10,585 nt of DNA from CAZCWM01 sp964622625 (lineage in GTDB: Bacteria > Planctomycetota > Phycisphaerae > Phycisphaerales > Phycisphaeraceae): contig CAZUUQ010000092.1 in assembly GCA_964622625.1 (NCBI GenBank), positions 1 through 10,585 of the forward strand. The letters run 5' to 3'. This document shows positions 1 to 7,727 of the stretch, piece by piece. How positions within the stretch are numbered: position 1 is the first letter of the stretch; each line of letters begins with the position of its first letter. Both the position numbers and the translations under genes were made by a program. A model generated the notes under the pieces. That model did not search any database. It was not told the origin of the DNA and saw only the letters and a program-made list of their open reading frames with translations.

Positions 1-857
1 GCCAGCAGGGACTGGGCGAGGGCGTCGTAGTCTTTGGCGCCGTGGCAGTCGGGGGCGTATTCGAAGATGGTCTGGCCGAAGCTGGGGCACTCGGCGAGCT
101 TGATGTTGCGGCGGATGGCGGGATCGAGCACGCGGGCGCGGCTCCAGGGGACGTCCATGGAACGTGCGGCGTCGAAGAACGTTTTGAGATCGGCGATGAC
201 CTCGTTGGCCAGGATGGTGTTGCCCTCGTGCATGCAGGGGGCGACGCCGGCGACCCTGAGATCGGGATTCACCGATTGCCGCACGAGGGCGACGGTTTCG
301 AGCAGTTTGCTCAGGCCCTGGAGGGCGAGGAAGTGGGCCTGCATGGGCACGAGCACCTCGCGGGCCAGGGCCAGGGCGTTGATCGTCAGCAGGCCGAGGC
401 TCGGCGGGCAGTCGATGAGCACGAAGTGGTACTTGCGCTCTTCGATCAGCGGCCGGACCTTGTCCGCCAGCAGGCGCTGCGAGCGGCCCTGCTCGGCCAG
501 CGACGCCAGTTCCGTCTCCGCGCCGGCGAGATTGACCTCGGCCGGCAGAAGCTGCATGTGTGAGCCGCAGTCGACGACCACCTGCTCGGCCGACACGGCG
601 TCGTCCACGAGCAGGTCGTAGACCGAGCGTTCGAGCTGGTCGGCATCGATGCCGACATGGAGCGTGAGATGGGCCTGGGGGTCAAGGTCGATGTAGAGCA
701 CGCGATGGCCCAGGCGGGCGAGGGCGGCCCCGAGGTTGACCGTGGTGGTGGTCTTTCCCACGCCGCCCTTCTGGTTGATGAGGGCGATGATGCGGGACGA
801 AGTGCGGGGCTGGGTGGTGGTGTCGGCAGCGGCTTCGTGCGTGGCGGCTTGTGACAT
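1..857 (-). CDS. parA: ParA/Soj family chromosome-partition ATPase (3' end outside window)
   Basis: ParA ATPase that, with ParB bound at parS, would segregate the replication origin by dimerising on the nucleoid when ATP is bound. The 285 codons seen carry the deviant Walker A motif KGGVGKTT at residues 30-37, with both signature lysines K30 and K35. Switch I, with IDLDPQ, is at 56-61 and Walker B, LIDCPPS, at 147-153. The end seen, YAPDCHGAKDYDALAQSLLA, matches the usual ParA C-terminus, so probably only a few residues are missing. The ATG at 857 is preceded by GGGAGG (865-870) with a 7-base spacer. The first ~21 residues are a low-complexity Ala/Thr leader. After DPQ the protein reads AH where many Soj proteins have GN. 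A parB gene would be expected next, to the left, outside the window. The gene is divergent from the phosphoesterase gene. The ATPase assignment is certain; the chromosomal Soj role rather than a plasmid role is inferred. Confidence 0.96.
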   Translation of the reverse strand, partial: MSQAATHEAAADTTTQPRTSSRIIALINQKGGVGKTTTTVNLGAALARLGHRVLYIDLDPQAHLTLHVGIDADQLERSVYDLLVDDAVSAEQVVVDCGSHMQLLPAEVNLAGAETELASLAEQGRSQRLLADKVRPLIEERKYHFVLIDCPPSLGLLTINALALAREVLVPMQAHFLALQGLSKLLETVALVRQSVNPDLRVAGVAPCMHEGNTILANEVIADLKTFFDAARSMDVPWSRARVLDPAIRRNIKLAECPSFGQTIFEYAPDCHGAKDYDALAQSLL

Positions 858-902
858 GGTTTCGCCTCCCTGCGATGGCGACCGACGCAATGGAACGACG
901 AC

Positions 903-933
903 AGTATAACCCCTCGCCGCGCCGGACCCGCAA
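903..933 (-). promoter_or_regulatory. Candidate parA promoter
   Basis: On the minus strand a -10-like TATACT (903-908) lies 19 bases downstream of TTGCGG (928-933). The spacing is longer than the 17-base optimum. The predicted start near 896 would give a leader of about 39 bases with a good ribosome binding site. It is back to back with the TATAAT of the phosphoesterase gene. Confidence 0.35.
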
Positions 934-940
934 GCCGCGC

Positions 941-946
941 TATAAT
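941..946 (+). promoter_or_regulatory. Perfect -10 element TATAAT for the phosphoesterase gene
   Basis: TATAAT sits 12 bases before the ATG at 958. Transcription normally starts about 6-7 bases after a -10 element, so the mRNA would begin around 952-954 and have almost no leader. No -35 match is visible at 16-18 bases spacing (the stretch is GC-only), and no purine-rich ribosome binding site lies before the ATG. Confidence 0.5.
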
Positions 947-957
947 CGCCCGCCACG

Positions 958-2196
958 ATGCCGATTTTCCACTTGATTATCGTTGGCATTCCGATGCTCA
1001 CGCTCGCCTGGTGGTGGTGGGCGGATGGGCGCCTGCGCGCGATGGGACGGCAGCGGGGACGCCGCCGCCCGCGCGGTTGGCGCATTGCGCTGGCCTGCTT
1101 TTCAGTGACGATCCTGCTGGGCTACGGCTGGTTCCTGGCTGGGCGGTTCGACATGGCGCCGCTGGCGGGACTGCCCGCGACCCCGCCCGGCTGGCTGATC
1201 GCGCTGGTGATGCTGTGGGGCCTGATTTTCCTGCCGCTGCTGGCCCTGCCGCTGATGGGGCTGTGGATCGGCGGGCGGGGGATTGGCGGCGTGCGGATGC
1301 TGCTGCGGCGGGCTTGCGGGGCCGACGCGCCCGGCGGCGACAATCCGGACGCGGGGGTGACGCGCCGCCAGGTGATGGGGGCTGCCGTCAGCTCATGCGT
1401 GATCACGCTGCCGATGCTGGCGACGCTCGGTTCGCTGGGCGTGAGCATTCCGCAGAAGCGGCGGCTGCGCATCCGCGAGATCGTGGTGCCCCTGCCGCAA
1501 CTGCCGGCGGCGCTGGACGGCATGACCATCGCCCACCTGAGCGACACGCACGTGGGCAAGTTCACCCGCGGGCCGGTGCTCGACCGCATCGTGCGCCAGA
1601 CCAACGAGCTGCGGGCCGACATCGTGCTGTTCACCGGCGACCTGATCGACTACACCGTCCGCGACCTGTCCGAGGCCCTGGGTATGCTCGAGCGCATCGA
1701 CCCCGGCGCGGGCCTGGGGCTGATCGAAGGCAACCACGACCTGTTCGACGGGCGCACCGCCTTCGAGCGGGGCGTGCGGCAGGCGGGCTTTCCCCTGCTG
1801 CTGGATCAGAGTCGGACGGTATACGTTCGCGGCCAGGCGGTGCAGTTGCTGGGCGTGCGGTGGCACCATCGCGGGCAGAGCATCGCGCCGCACGTGGAGA
1901 CTGTGGCGGCGCAGCGCGAGCCGGGGGCGTTCCCGATCCTGCTGGCGCATCATCCGCACGCCTTTGACCACGCGGTTGAGCACGGCATCCCGCTGACGCT
2001 TGCGGGTCACACGCACGGCGGACAACTCATGCTCACGCGCGAATGGGGGGCGGGGCCGGCGATGTTCCGCTACTGGTCGGGCTTATACGAGAAGGGCGAA
2101 AGCCGGCTGGTGGTCTCGAACGGCGCGGGCAACTGGTTTCCCCTGCGGACCAACGCGCCGGCGGAGATTCTGCTGCTGACGCTGCGGCGGGGGTGA
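958..2196 (+). CDS. Membrane-anchored metallophosphoesterase, YkuE-like
   Basis: Binuclear-metal phosphoesterase (calcineurin-like fold) of the YkuE type; its substrate is unknown, and some relatives act on lipid or envelope phosphoesters. All metal-site motifs are present: SDTH with D196 and H198, GD at 227-228, GNHD at 258-261, HHPH at 331-334 and GHTHGG at 350-355. The N-terminal half is membranous, with hydrophobic stretches at about 3-22, 43-61, 79-106 and 139-161, placing the catalytic domain after the last one. Just before that last stretch lies TRRQVMG (135-141), which resembles a twin-arginine motif. Bacillus YkuE is a known Tat substrate, but here the motif is internal, after three hydrophobic segments. 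The ATG at 958 is chosen because it begins the first hydrophobic segment and lies directly after the TATAAT. The gene is monocistronic as far as can be seen and converges on the DUF2203 gene. Family assignment is firm; substrate and topology are not. Confidence 0.93.
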   Translation: MPIFHLIIVGIPMLTLAWWWWADGRLRAMGRQRGRRRPRGWRIALACFSVTILLGYGWFLAGRFDMAPLAGLPATPPGWLIALVMLWGLIFLPLLALPLMGLWIGGRGIGGVRMLLRRACGADAPGGDNPDAGVTRRQVMGAAVSSCVITLPMLATLGSLGVSIPQKRRLRIREIVVPLPQLPAALDGMTIAHLSDTHVGKFTRGPVLDRIVRQTNELRADIVLFTGDLIDYTVRDLSEALGMLERIDPGAGLGLIEGNHDLFDGRTAFERGVRQAGFPLLLDQSRTVYVRGQAVQLLGVRWHHRGQSIAPHVETVAAQREPGAFPILLAHHPHAFDHAVEHGIPLTLAGHTHGGQLMLTREWGAGPAMFRYWSGLYEKGESRLVVSNGAGNWFPLRTNAPAEILLLTLRRG

Positions 2197-2231
2197 GGTT
2201 CGGCTGGCGTGGGCGCGCGCCGCAAGCGACG

Positions 2232-2250
2232 CCGTTCAATGGCGGAACGG
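2232..2250. other. Weak hairpin between convergent genes
   Basis: CCGTTC (2232-2237) and GAACGG (2245-2250) form a 6-bp stem around a 7-base loop, in the 80-base gap between the stop codons of two convergent genes. Neither strand has a following T-run, so it is not a typical intrinsic terminator. The same gap holds the palindrome GGCGCGCGCC (2212-2221). Either could be chance in such GC-rich DNA. Confidence 0.25.
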
Positions 2251-2276
2251 GGTGTGTCCGTATATGCGGGGGCGGG

Positions 2277-2711
2277 TCAGTGCTCGAGCGTGGCGACGTC
2301 CTGGCGGCCGGAGTAGCCGGTGTCGATCTCGTGCCAGGAGCGGATCTTCTTTTCGCCGCGCATCCAGCAGAGGAGAATCTCACGGCCCTGGTGGACGGCC
2401 GGGAAGTCGAGCAGCCCCTTCTCGAAGTCCTTGAGTTCCACGCCCACCTGGTGCAGCTCATCGAGATACTCGTTGAGCCGATCCATCAGTTCCTCGTACT
2501 GATCGCGCAGCATTTCGACGCTGTCCTCGACGTGCGGCTGCTCGATGCGCTGGCGGACTTCGACGGCGGCGGCGTAGGTGGTGGTCACGTCGTCGACGAT
2601 GCGGGTGACGTAGACCAGGGCCGCGTTGGCCTGCTCGACGGTGAAGTAGCGGCGGCCGCGGCGCGGGGCGGCGAGTCCGGTCGTGGCGGCGGCAGTGGGT
2701 CTGGGCGTCAT
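2277..2711 (-). CDS. DUF2203 family protein
   Basis: A 144-residue cytosolic protein of the DUF2203 family; its function is unknown. After an unstructured Ala/Thr/Arg leader (1-21), the family core begins with YFTVEQANAAL (22-32). A long helical, probably coiled-coil stretch rich in Glu, Arg and Leu covers about 33-90. The conserved C-terminal block follows: VELKDFEKGLLDFPA (91-105), GREILLCW (109-116), and IRSWHEIDTGYSGR (123-136). The start at 2711 is chosen because AGAGG (2719-2723) lies 7 bases upstream and little before it resembles the family. The frame stays open upstream to 2939, and an in-frame ATG near 2807 lacks a ribosome binding site. No convincing promoter was seen in the 193-base gap separating this gene from the stop of the upstream RND gene, so weak read-through from the efflux operon is possible. 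Confidence 0.9.
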   Translation of the reverse strand: MTPRPTAAATTGLAAPRRGRRYFTVEQANAALVYVTRIVDDVTTTYAAAVEVRQRIEQPHVEDSVEMLRDQYEELMDRLNEYLDELHQVGVELKDFEKGLLDFPAVHQGREILLCWMRGEKKIRSWHEIDTGYSGRQDVATLEH

Positions 2712-2718
2712 GGCAAAG

Positions 2719-2723
2719 CCTCT
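2719..2723 (-). promoter_or_regulatory. Ribosome binding site deciding the DUF2203 start
   Basis: On the minus strand AGAGG is followed by a 7-base spacer and the ATG at 2711. No comparable site precedes the other in-frame ATG codons upstream. Confidence 0.6.
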
Positions 2724-2904
2724 CACGGGACCGATCCGCACCACGCGGGCCGGCATGTTCAGCCGAGGGATCGCCTCGACCTGCCTTTTGATCGGCTCGG
2801 AACCCATGGGGTCATGACGTGTGTCGCTTCTCGGACCCAGCGGGCCGGTGCGTGGCGGGCGGTCTGTAGCAGGTGGGCAAATGCCGCTTGAGCGTGAACG
2901 GCGG

Positions 2905-5900
2905 TCACACGGGACCAGGCGCCGCGTCCACGGCGCCATTGGGAGCGCGGTCGGGGGCGATGATCTCGACGCCTGTTGTGCCCAGCAGGGCCAGGCGGGC
3001 GTCCATGACCAGGCTGAACAGCAGGGGCACGACGACCAGCGTGAAGAACGTGGAGACGATCAGGCCGCCGACCACCACGCTGCCCAGGCCGCGGTACAGC
3101 TCGCTGCCTGATCCGGGCATCATCACCAGCGGCAGCATGCCGCACACCGACGTGAGCGTGGTCATGAACACGGGGCGCAGGCGGGTGCGAACGGACTCGC
3201 GGATGGCCTCGCGCGGGGCGAGCGCCTCACGGCGGTCGGCTTCGCTCTCGCCCAGGCCGCGCATGAAGTTCAGGGCCTGGTGAACGATCAGGATGGCGTT
3301 GTTGACCACGATGCCGATGAGGATGACAAAGCCGAGCATGGTGAGCACATCGAGCTGCTGGCGTGGTTCGATCTTGTGAATCAGTGCCAGGCCCATGAAG
3401 CCCCCGACCGTCGCCAGCGGCACGGTGAACATGATGACGAACGGATAGAGAAAGCTCTCGAACAGGGCCGCCATCAGCAGATACGTCACCAGCAGCGCCA
3501 GGAAAATGCGCGAGAATCCCAGGCTCACGAAGCTGTCCATGGTCCAGCCATACCACTTGCCGAGCATGGCTTCGCGGACGGCGGCGAGTTTGTCGGCCGA
3601 CCCGCCGAGGCTGGCATTCACTTCCCCGCCGAGCACGCCCTGATCGTGCAGGTCGGCGATGACGCCGAGAATCTGGTTGGCGGCCGTCTCCAGGGGGACG
3701 TCTTCGGGGGGCACCAGTTCGAGCTTGACGGCCCGCTGCTCCTCGATGCGCAGGATCGACTGCGGGGCGGTGCTGCGCTCGATGCGGGCGACCGAAGCGA
3801 GGGGAATCGTGCCGCGTTGCCCATCGTCTCGGAGGTAAGCCAGGGGGATGCGGCCCAGGTCGTCGGGCGACAGGGTCATATCGCGTCCGCGGCGGGCGAC
3901 GATGTCGATGGACTGGCCGCTGATGCGGTAGTCGCCGACGGTGATGCCGTCGACCAGGGCGCGCACGCCCAGGCCCAGGGCGGCGACGTCGATGCCCAGG
4001 TCGGCGGCGCGCACGCGGTCGATGGTGACGCGCATCTCCGGGCCGGGCAGATTGAAGTTGGCCGGCGTGGGGCGCACCTTGCCGTAGCCGAACGCGGTCG
4101 CGAGCTGCATGTACAGCGCCTCACCGCTTTGCCGCACGCGGTCGTTGTCGGTGCCGACGATTTCGACGTCGATCTGGCGCGTGCCGCCCAGCCCCCGGCC
4201 GAAGAGCGTCGCCTGCTCGGCAAAGCCGATGGAGCCGGGGCTGATGCTGCTCCATGCGTAGCTCAGCAGACCGCCGATGGGCTCGACGTTCTGGCGGTCC
4301 ACGCTGGTGGCCCCGCCGAAGATGCCACCGTTAAACGACACGAAGAAGTAGTTGTCGATCGGCGGGATATGCTCCACCACCTGCTGCGTAAAGGGATGGA
4401 TGATCGGCGGCAGACCTTCGAGGTCGGCGTAACTGGTGGCCTCCCAGTATGGCCGCAGGATGGCTTCGCCGCGCCGGGCGATTTCGAGGCTGAACGGCTG
4501 GTTGTAGGCCGGCGGGGTGAGCATGCCGCCGAAGACGATGTTCTGGTTGCCGCGCGGCAGGTAATCGGTCGGCGGCATCAGGAGCACCGCGCCGAGCACC
4601 GCCGCGAGCGTGAACGCCCCCACCACACTCGCCCGCAGGCCGACACCGAAGGCATTGCGCTGCGTGGTCCAGTGGATCAGTTCGGCATACGCGTCACGGA
4701 ACCATGCCATGAGGCTCGCCAGGCCCCACAGCCGCTGGCCGGCGCGCAAGGCGGCGGTCTTCGGCACGTGCTGGGACTGGGCGAAGCGCGAGGCACTGGC
4801 GGGAATGACGGTCACAGCGACGATCAGCGAGAGCGTCACGGCCGCACAGATCGCCAGGGCGATGTCGCGGAACAACTGGCCGGCCTCTTCCTCGATGGTG
4901 AGCACGGGGAGGAAGACGGCCAGTGTCGTCAGCGCCGACGCGAGCACGGCGCCCCACACTTCGCGGGCGCCGTCGTAGGCCGCCTGCCGCGGCCGCTTGC
5001 CCATGCCCAGGTGGCGGTCGATGTTCTCGAGCACGACGATGGCGGCGTCCACGACCATGCCCACGGCGAAGGCCAGGCCGGCGAGGCTGATGACGTTGAG
5101 GTTGCGGCCGAAGGCGGTCATCACCACGAAGGTGCCGATCACGGAGATGGGAATGGCCAGGGAGACGATGAGCGTGGGCCGGACGCTGCGCAGAAACAGC
5201 AGCAGCGCCAGGCCGGCCAGGGCGCCGCCGATGAACAGGTTGGTCCGCACCAGCGAGAGGGCGTCGTAGATGTAGCCGGTCTCATCGTAGACCTTGGCGA
5301 TGGCCAGTTGCGGAGGTTCAGGCAGATCGCGTTCGCGCTGCACCTGTCGGGCGATGCCGGCCAGGATGCCGTCGGGCCGGTTCAGTTCCCCGACGCGGCC
5401 GTTGAGACCCGCATAGCGCGTGGTGCCCTCCACGATGCGGATGACATTGGCGCCGGTCTCGCGATAGACCGGTATCGCCAGGGCCGTCTGGCCGCGTGAG
5501 CGGACGAAGCTGCGCTGCTTTTCATACCACTGGCGCACGGTCGCCAGATCCTTGATGCGCACCGGCCCGCCTTCGCCGTAGGTCACGATGGTGTTGCGGA
5601 TCTGCTCGAGGTCGTCGTACTGGCCGACGGTGCGGACACGGACGTCGTACTTGCCGTCCTCCAGGTCGCCGGCCGAGACGTTCACGTTCTCCAGGCGCAG
5701 GGCGCTGACGAGTTGATTGAACGTGATGCCGCGCTGGGCAATGCGGGCGGGATCGAACTCGATGTGTATCTCACGCTCGCGGCCGCCGTACACGCGCACT
5801 TCGCTGACGCCGGGGATGCGCTCGAGGAACGGCTTGACGCGGTCCTCGACCAGGTCGCCGATGGTCTGTACGTCGAAGTCGGGCGTATCGCTGGTGAGGA

Positions 5901-6324
5901 TCAGCCAGGCGATGGGGTCGCCCTCGCCGCCCGTGCCGTCGGTGATGACCGGCTCATCGACCTCGGCGGGATATTCCGGCACTTCGCGCAGGCTGTCGGA
6001 GACTTCCTGCCGCACCGACTTGATGTCCGTGCCGACGAAGAACTCCAGCTCGATCTGCGCCTGGCCCACCGAAGCAGAGGACGTCATTTTCCGCAGGTTG
6101 GATACGTTCTTGAGCCGGTCCTCCTGCTCCTCGATGACATCGCGCTCCAGCTCCTCGGGACTGCGGCCGGCCCAGGTGGTGGTGACGGTGATGATCGGCT
6201 GATCCACGTTGGGCACGAGCTGCACAGGGATCACCCGCAGCGACAGCAGGCCGAACAGCACCAGCAGCAGCACGCCCACAGCGACCTTGACGGGGTTGCG
6301 TATGGCGAACTGAATGGGATCCAT
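2905..6324 (-). CDS. RND family efflux transporter permease
   Basis: Inner-membrane permease of a tripartite RND exporter (AcrB superfamily), driven by the proton gradient; its substrate is unknown. It has the usual duplicated layout: TM1 at about 13-31, a periplasmic porter loop to about 355, TM2-6, TM7 at about 565-583, a second porter loop to about 928, then TM8-12. TM4 carries GMVVDAAIVVLEN with a single acid, D426, where AcrB has two adjacent Asp. TM10 carries VVNNAILIV with N1008 and N1009, where AcrB has Lys940-Asn941. The C-terminal TM pair includes LVMMPGSGSELYRGLG, a conserved RND block. At 1139 residues it is about 90 longer than AcrB; part of the excess is in the second porter loop and part in a charged tail. 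GAGG (6332-6335) lies 7 bases before the ATG at 6324. The adaptor gene is 33 bases upstream in the same operon. The sequence fits neither classical AcrB nor CzcA precisely. Confidence 0.97.
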   Translation of the reverse strand: MDPIQFAIRNPVKVAVGVLLLVLFGLLSLRVIPVQLVPNVDQPIITVTTTWAGRSPEELERDVIEEQEDRLKNVSNLRKMTSSASVGQAQIELEFFVGTDIKSVRQEVSDSLREVPEYPAEVDEPVITDGTGGEGDPIAWLILTSDTPDFDVQTIGDLVEDRVKPFLERIPGVSEVRVYGGREREIHIEFDPARIAQRGITFNQLVSALRLENVNVSAGDLEDGKYDVRVRTVGQYDDLEQIRNTIVTYGEGGPVRIKDLATVRQWYEKQRSFVRSRGQTALAIPVYRETGANVIRIVEGTTRYAGLNGRVGELNRPDGILAGIARQVQRERDLPEPPQLAIAKVYDETGYIYDALSLVRTNLFIGGALAGLALLLFLRSVRPTLIVSLAIPISVIGTFVVMTAFGRNLNVISLAGLAFAVGMVVDAAIVVLENIDRHLGMGKRPRQAAYDGAREVWGAVLASALTTLAVFLPVLTIEEEAGQLFRDIALAICAAVTLSLIVAVTVIPASASRFAQSQHVPKTAALRAGQRLWGLASLMAWFRDAYAELIHWTTQRNAFGVGLRASVVGAFTLAAVLGAVLLMPPTDYLPRGNQNIVFGGMLTPPAYNQPFSLEIARRGEAILRPYWEATSYADLEGLPPIIHPFTQQVVEHIPPIDNYFFVSFNGGIFGGATSVDRQNVEPIGGLLSYAWSSISPGSIGFAEQATLFGRGLGGTRQIDVEIVGTDNDRVRQSGEALYMQLATAFGYGKVRPTPANFNLPGPEMRVTIDRVRAADLGIDVAALGLGVRALVDGITVGDYRISGQSIDIVARRGRDMTLSPDDLGRIPLAYLRDDGQRGTIPLASVARIERSTAPQSILRIEEQRAVKLELVPPEDVPLETAANQILGVIADLHDQGVLGGEVNASLGGSADKLAAVREAMLGKWYGWTMDSFVSLGFSRIFLALLVTYLLMAALFESFLYPFVIMFTVPLATVGGFMGLALIHKIEPRQQLDVLTMLGFVILIGIVVNNAILIVHQALNFMRGLGESEADRREALAPREAIRESVRTRLRPVFMTTLTSVCGMLPLVMMPGSGSELYRGLGSVVVGGLIVSTFFTLVVVPLLFSLVMDARLALLGTTGVEIIAPDRAPNGAVDAAPGPV

Positions 6325-6357
6325 GGGGTTACCTCACCCGGAAGCGGCCGCGGCGAG

Positions 6358-7614
6358 TCAGCCGGCGGCGGGAGCGGTGGCGGTTGTGGTCGTCTGCTCC
6401 GCCCCGGGCGTGTCGGCGGCGGCGGGTATGGCGGCGGGGATCAGCGGTTGCGTGGGAAACAAGCGTTCGGCGCCTTCGATGACCACGGGCATGTCGGGCA
6501 TCAGCGGCGGGCCGGCGGTCGGCAGCGGCCGCACGGCATAGCGGTCGCCGTGGCCGAACAGCACACGCACCGGGTGCGGCATGGCCATCCGCCGGTCCGG
6601 TTCGCCCACGGCCATCCACACCACCTGGCCGTTGCCGCTCTGGATCACGGCATCGCGCGGGACGGTCAGCGTGGGCGTGCGCTCGCTGGTGGGGATCTGC
6701 GCCACCACGGTCATGCCGGGCTTGAGCAGGCCGTCGCGGTCGTCCAGCCGCAGCTTGACCGGGTAGGTCCGGGCCGCGTCGGCGCCGAGCGGTGTGACCG
6801 AAATCAGCCGCCCCGTGGTCCGCAACGCCGTCGCTTCGATCACGACCTCGATCTCCTGGCCCGGTTGCACGTGGTTGACCAGATCCTCGGGCACGTCCAC
6901 GACCGCGTCGATGGCGCCGGTGGTCACGACCTCGGCCACGGGCGCGCCGGGGTCGAGCCACTGGCCGACCTCCGTCATTTTCCTGACCACCACGCCGTCA
7001 AACGGGGCGAGCACCACGGTGCGCTCCACTTCGTTGCGCGCCCGGTCGCGGGCCGCCAGAGCGGCGTCGAGTCGGGCCTGCTCGCGTTTGACCACGGCCC
7101 GGGCGTCGTCGACCTCGCGCGGCTTGGCCGAGCCGGACTGCTGCAACTCCTCGAGGAAGCGCAAGTCGCGCTGGGCCTGGTCGAGCAGGGCTTCCGCTCC
7201 GTGTACGTCGGCCTCGGCCTGCGCCAGGGCCAGCCTGGCCCACACCGCGTCGATCGTCGCCAACTCGGTTTCGCCGCCGACCACCGCGTCGCCGGTATCG
7301 ACGGGCATTTCGACCACGCGACCGGCGACCTCGGCGGCGACGACGGCGCGGCGAATCTCCCGCAACTGGCCGACGGCGTCCCAGCGGGTGAGCAGGTCTT
7401 CCTGCATGGCGGCGCCGAGCCGGACCGCGGCGGGCGGCGGGCCCTGCATCGGCGGGGCCGCCGCCTCCTGATCGGCCACGTCATCGCCGCGCCCGCATCC
7501 GGCAAGGGACAACAGACACACGCCCAGCAGCAACCCGTTCCGCACGCCGCGGCGCGGGGCTTGGTGCCGATGGGCCAGGCGGGCCGGCCCGGTCATGCTC
7601 ATGCGGCAGGTCAT
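6358..7614 (-). CDS. RND efflux periplasmic adaptor (membrane-fusion lipoprotein)
   Basis: Membrane-fusion protein joining the RND permease to an outer-membrane channel; 418 residues from the chosen start. A positively charged N-terminus and hydrophobic core end in the lipobox LSLAGC, with lipid-attachment Cys at 40. The first lipoyl half-motif spans about 92-111 (VAAEVAGRVVEMPVDTGDAV). An alpha-helical hairpin, rich in Ala, Glu, Gln and Arg, covers about 125-197. The second lipoyl half (VVLAPFDGVVVRKMTEVGQW) spans about 200-219. A beta-barrel and membrane-proximal domain follow, then a Thr/Ala/Pro tail. The start at 7614 is preferred because GAGG (7621-7624) is 6 bases away; ATG 7629 is possible, and the frame stays open to 7827 but that would run through the promoter. 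Residues after the Cys are GRGDD, with no Asp at +2, unlike AcrA. The gene is first in the operon, under the divergent TetR control region. Confidence 0.95.
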   Translation of the reverse strand: MTCRMSMTGPARLAHRHQAPRRGVRNGLLLGVCLLSLAGCGRGDDVADQEAAAPPMQGPPPAAVRLGAAMQEDLLTRWDAVGQLREIRRAVVAAEVAGRVVEMPVDTGDAVVGGETELATIDAVWARLALAQAEADVHGAEALLDQAQRDLRFLEELQQSGSAKPREVDDARAVVKREQARLDAALAARDRARNEVERTVVLAPFDGVVVRKMTEVGQWLDPGAPVAEVVTTGAIDAVVDVPEDLVNHVQPGQEIEVVIEATALRTTGRLISVTPLGADAARTYPVKLRLDDRDGLLKPGMTVVAQIPTSERTPTLTVPRDAVIQSGNGQVVWMAVGEPDRRMAMPHPVRVLFGHGDRYAVRPLPTAGPPLMPDMPVVIEGAERLFPTQPLIPAAIPAAADTPGAEQTTTTATAPAAG

Positions 7615-7620
7615 CTTCGT

Positions 7621-7624
7621 CCTC
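7621..7624 (-). promoter_or_regulatory. Ribosome binding site deciding the adaptor start
   Basis: On the minus strand GAGG lies 6 bases before the ATG at 7614. The ATG at 7629 has only GC-rich sequence upstream, and the ATGs at 7602 and 7596 have no purine-rich tract. This favours a long n-region ahead of the lipobox. Confidence 0.5.
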
Positions 7625-7662
7625 GTCATGGAAGCCGGCCGCGGGGACGGCGGCCGGGAGGC

Positions 7663-7691
7663 TTGCGATCCCGTACAGCGTACGATATACT
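7663..7691 (+). promoter_or_regulatory. Candidate promoter of the tetR gene
   Basis: TTGCGA (7663-7668) and TATACT (7686-7691) are separated by exactly 17 bases on the plus strand. The predicted start is near 7698, giving a leader of about 140 bases before the GTG at 7839. Its spacer contains the first CGTAC-N3-GTACG repeat, so a bound repressor would block it. Confidence 0.55.
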
Positions 7692-7706
7692 CTCGTACAT
7701 CGTACG
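7672..7706. promoter_or_regulatory. Twin inverted-repeat operator for the TetR repressor
   Basis: Two perfect inverted repeats, CGTAC-AGC-GTACG (7672-7684) and CGTAC-ATC-GTACG (7694-7706), lie 22 bp apart centre to centre, about two helical turns. The half-sites can also pair as GTACGA-N7-TCGTAC (7680-7698). The block covers the spacer or -10 region of both divergent promoters. It stands out from the GC-rich surroundings. The usual TetR arrangement, with the operator between the regulator gene and its target, makes this the natural binding site; binding itself is inferred. Confidence 0.65.
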
Positions 7707-7727
7707 AATCCGGCGAGGCCGCGTCAA
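7699..7727 (-). promoter_or_regulatory. Candidate promoter of the efflux operon
   Basis: On the minus strand TTGACG (7722-7727) and TACGAT (7699-7704) are separated by 17 bases. The predicted start is near 7692, giving a leader of about 78 bases to the adaptor ATG. The -10 element lies inside the second operator repeat. The promoter faces the tetR promoter and overlaps it, so the two cannot be occupied at once. Confidence 0.55.

Noticed and set aside
2232..2250. Hairpin as a bidirectional terminator between the phosphoesterase and DUF2203 genes
   Set aside because: The stem is short with no T-run on either side; it is kept only as a weak structural note.
2712..2939. N-terminal extension of the DUF2203 protein to 2939, overlapping the permease stop
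   Set aside because: The extra residues are Pro/Arg-rich, not family-like, and the internal ATG at 2711 has a good ribosome binding site.
3280..5499. A 739-codon open frame on the plus strand
   Set aside because: It lies entirely antisense to the RND permease. Its product is rich in Asp, His, Gly and Ala in the way reverse frames of GC-rich genes are, and it matches no family.
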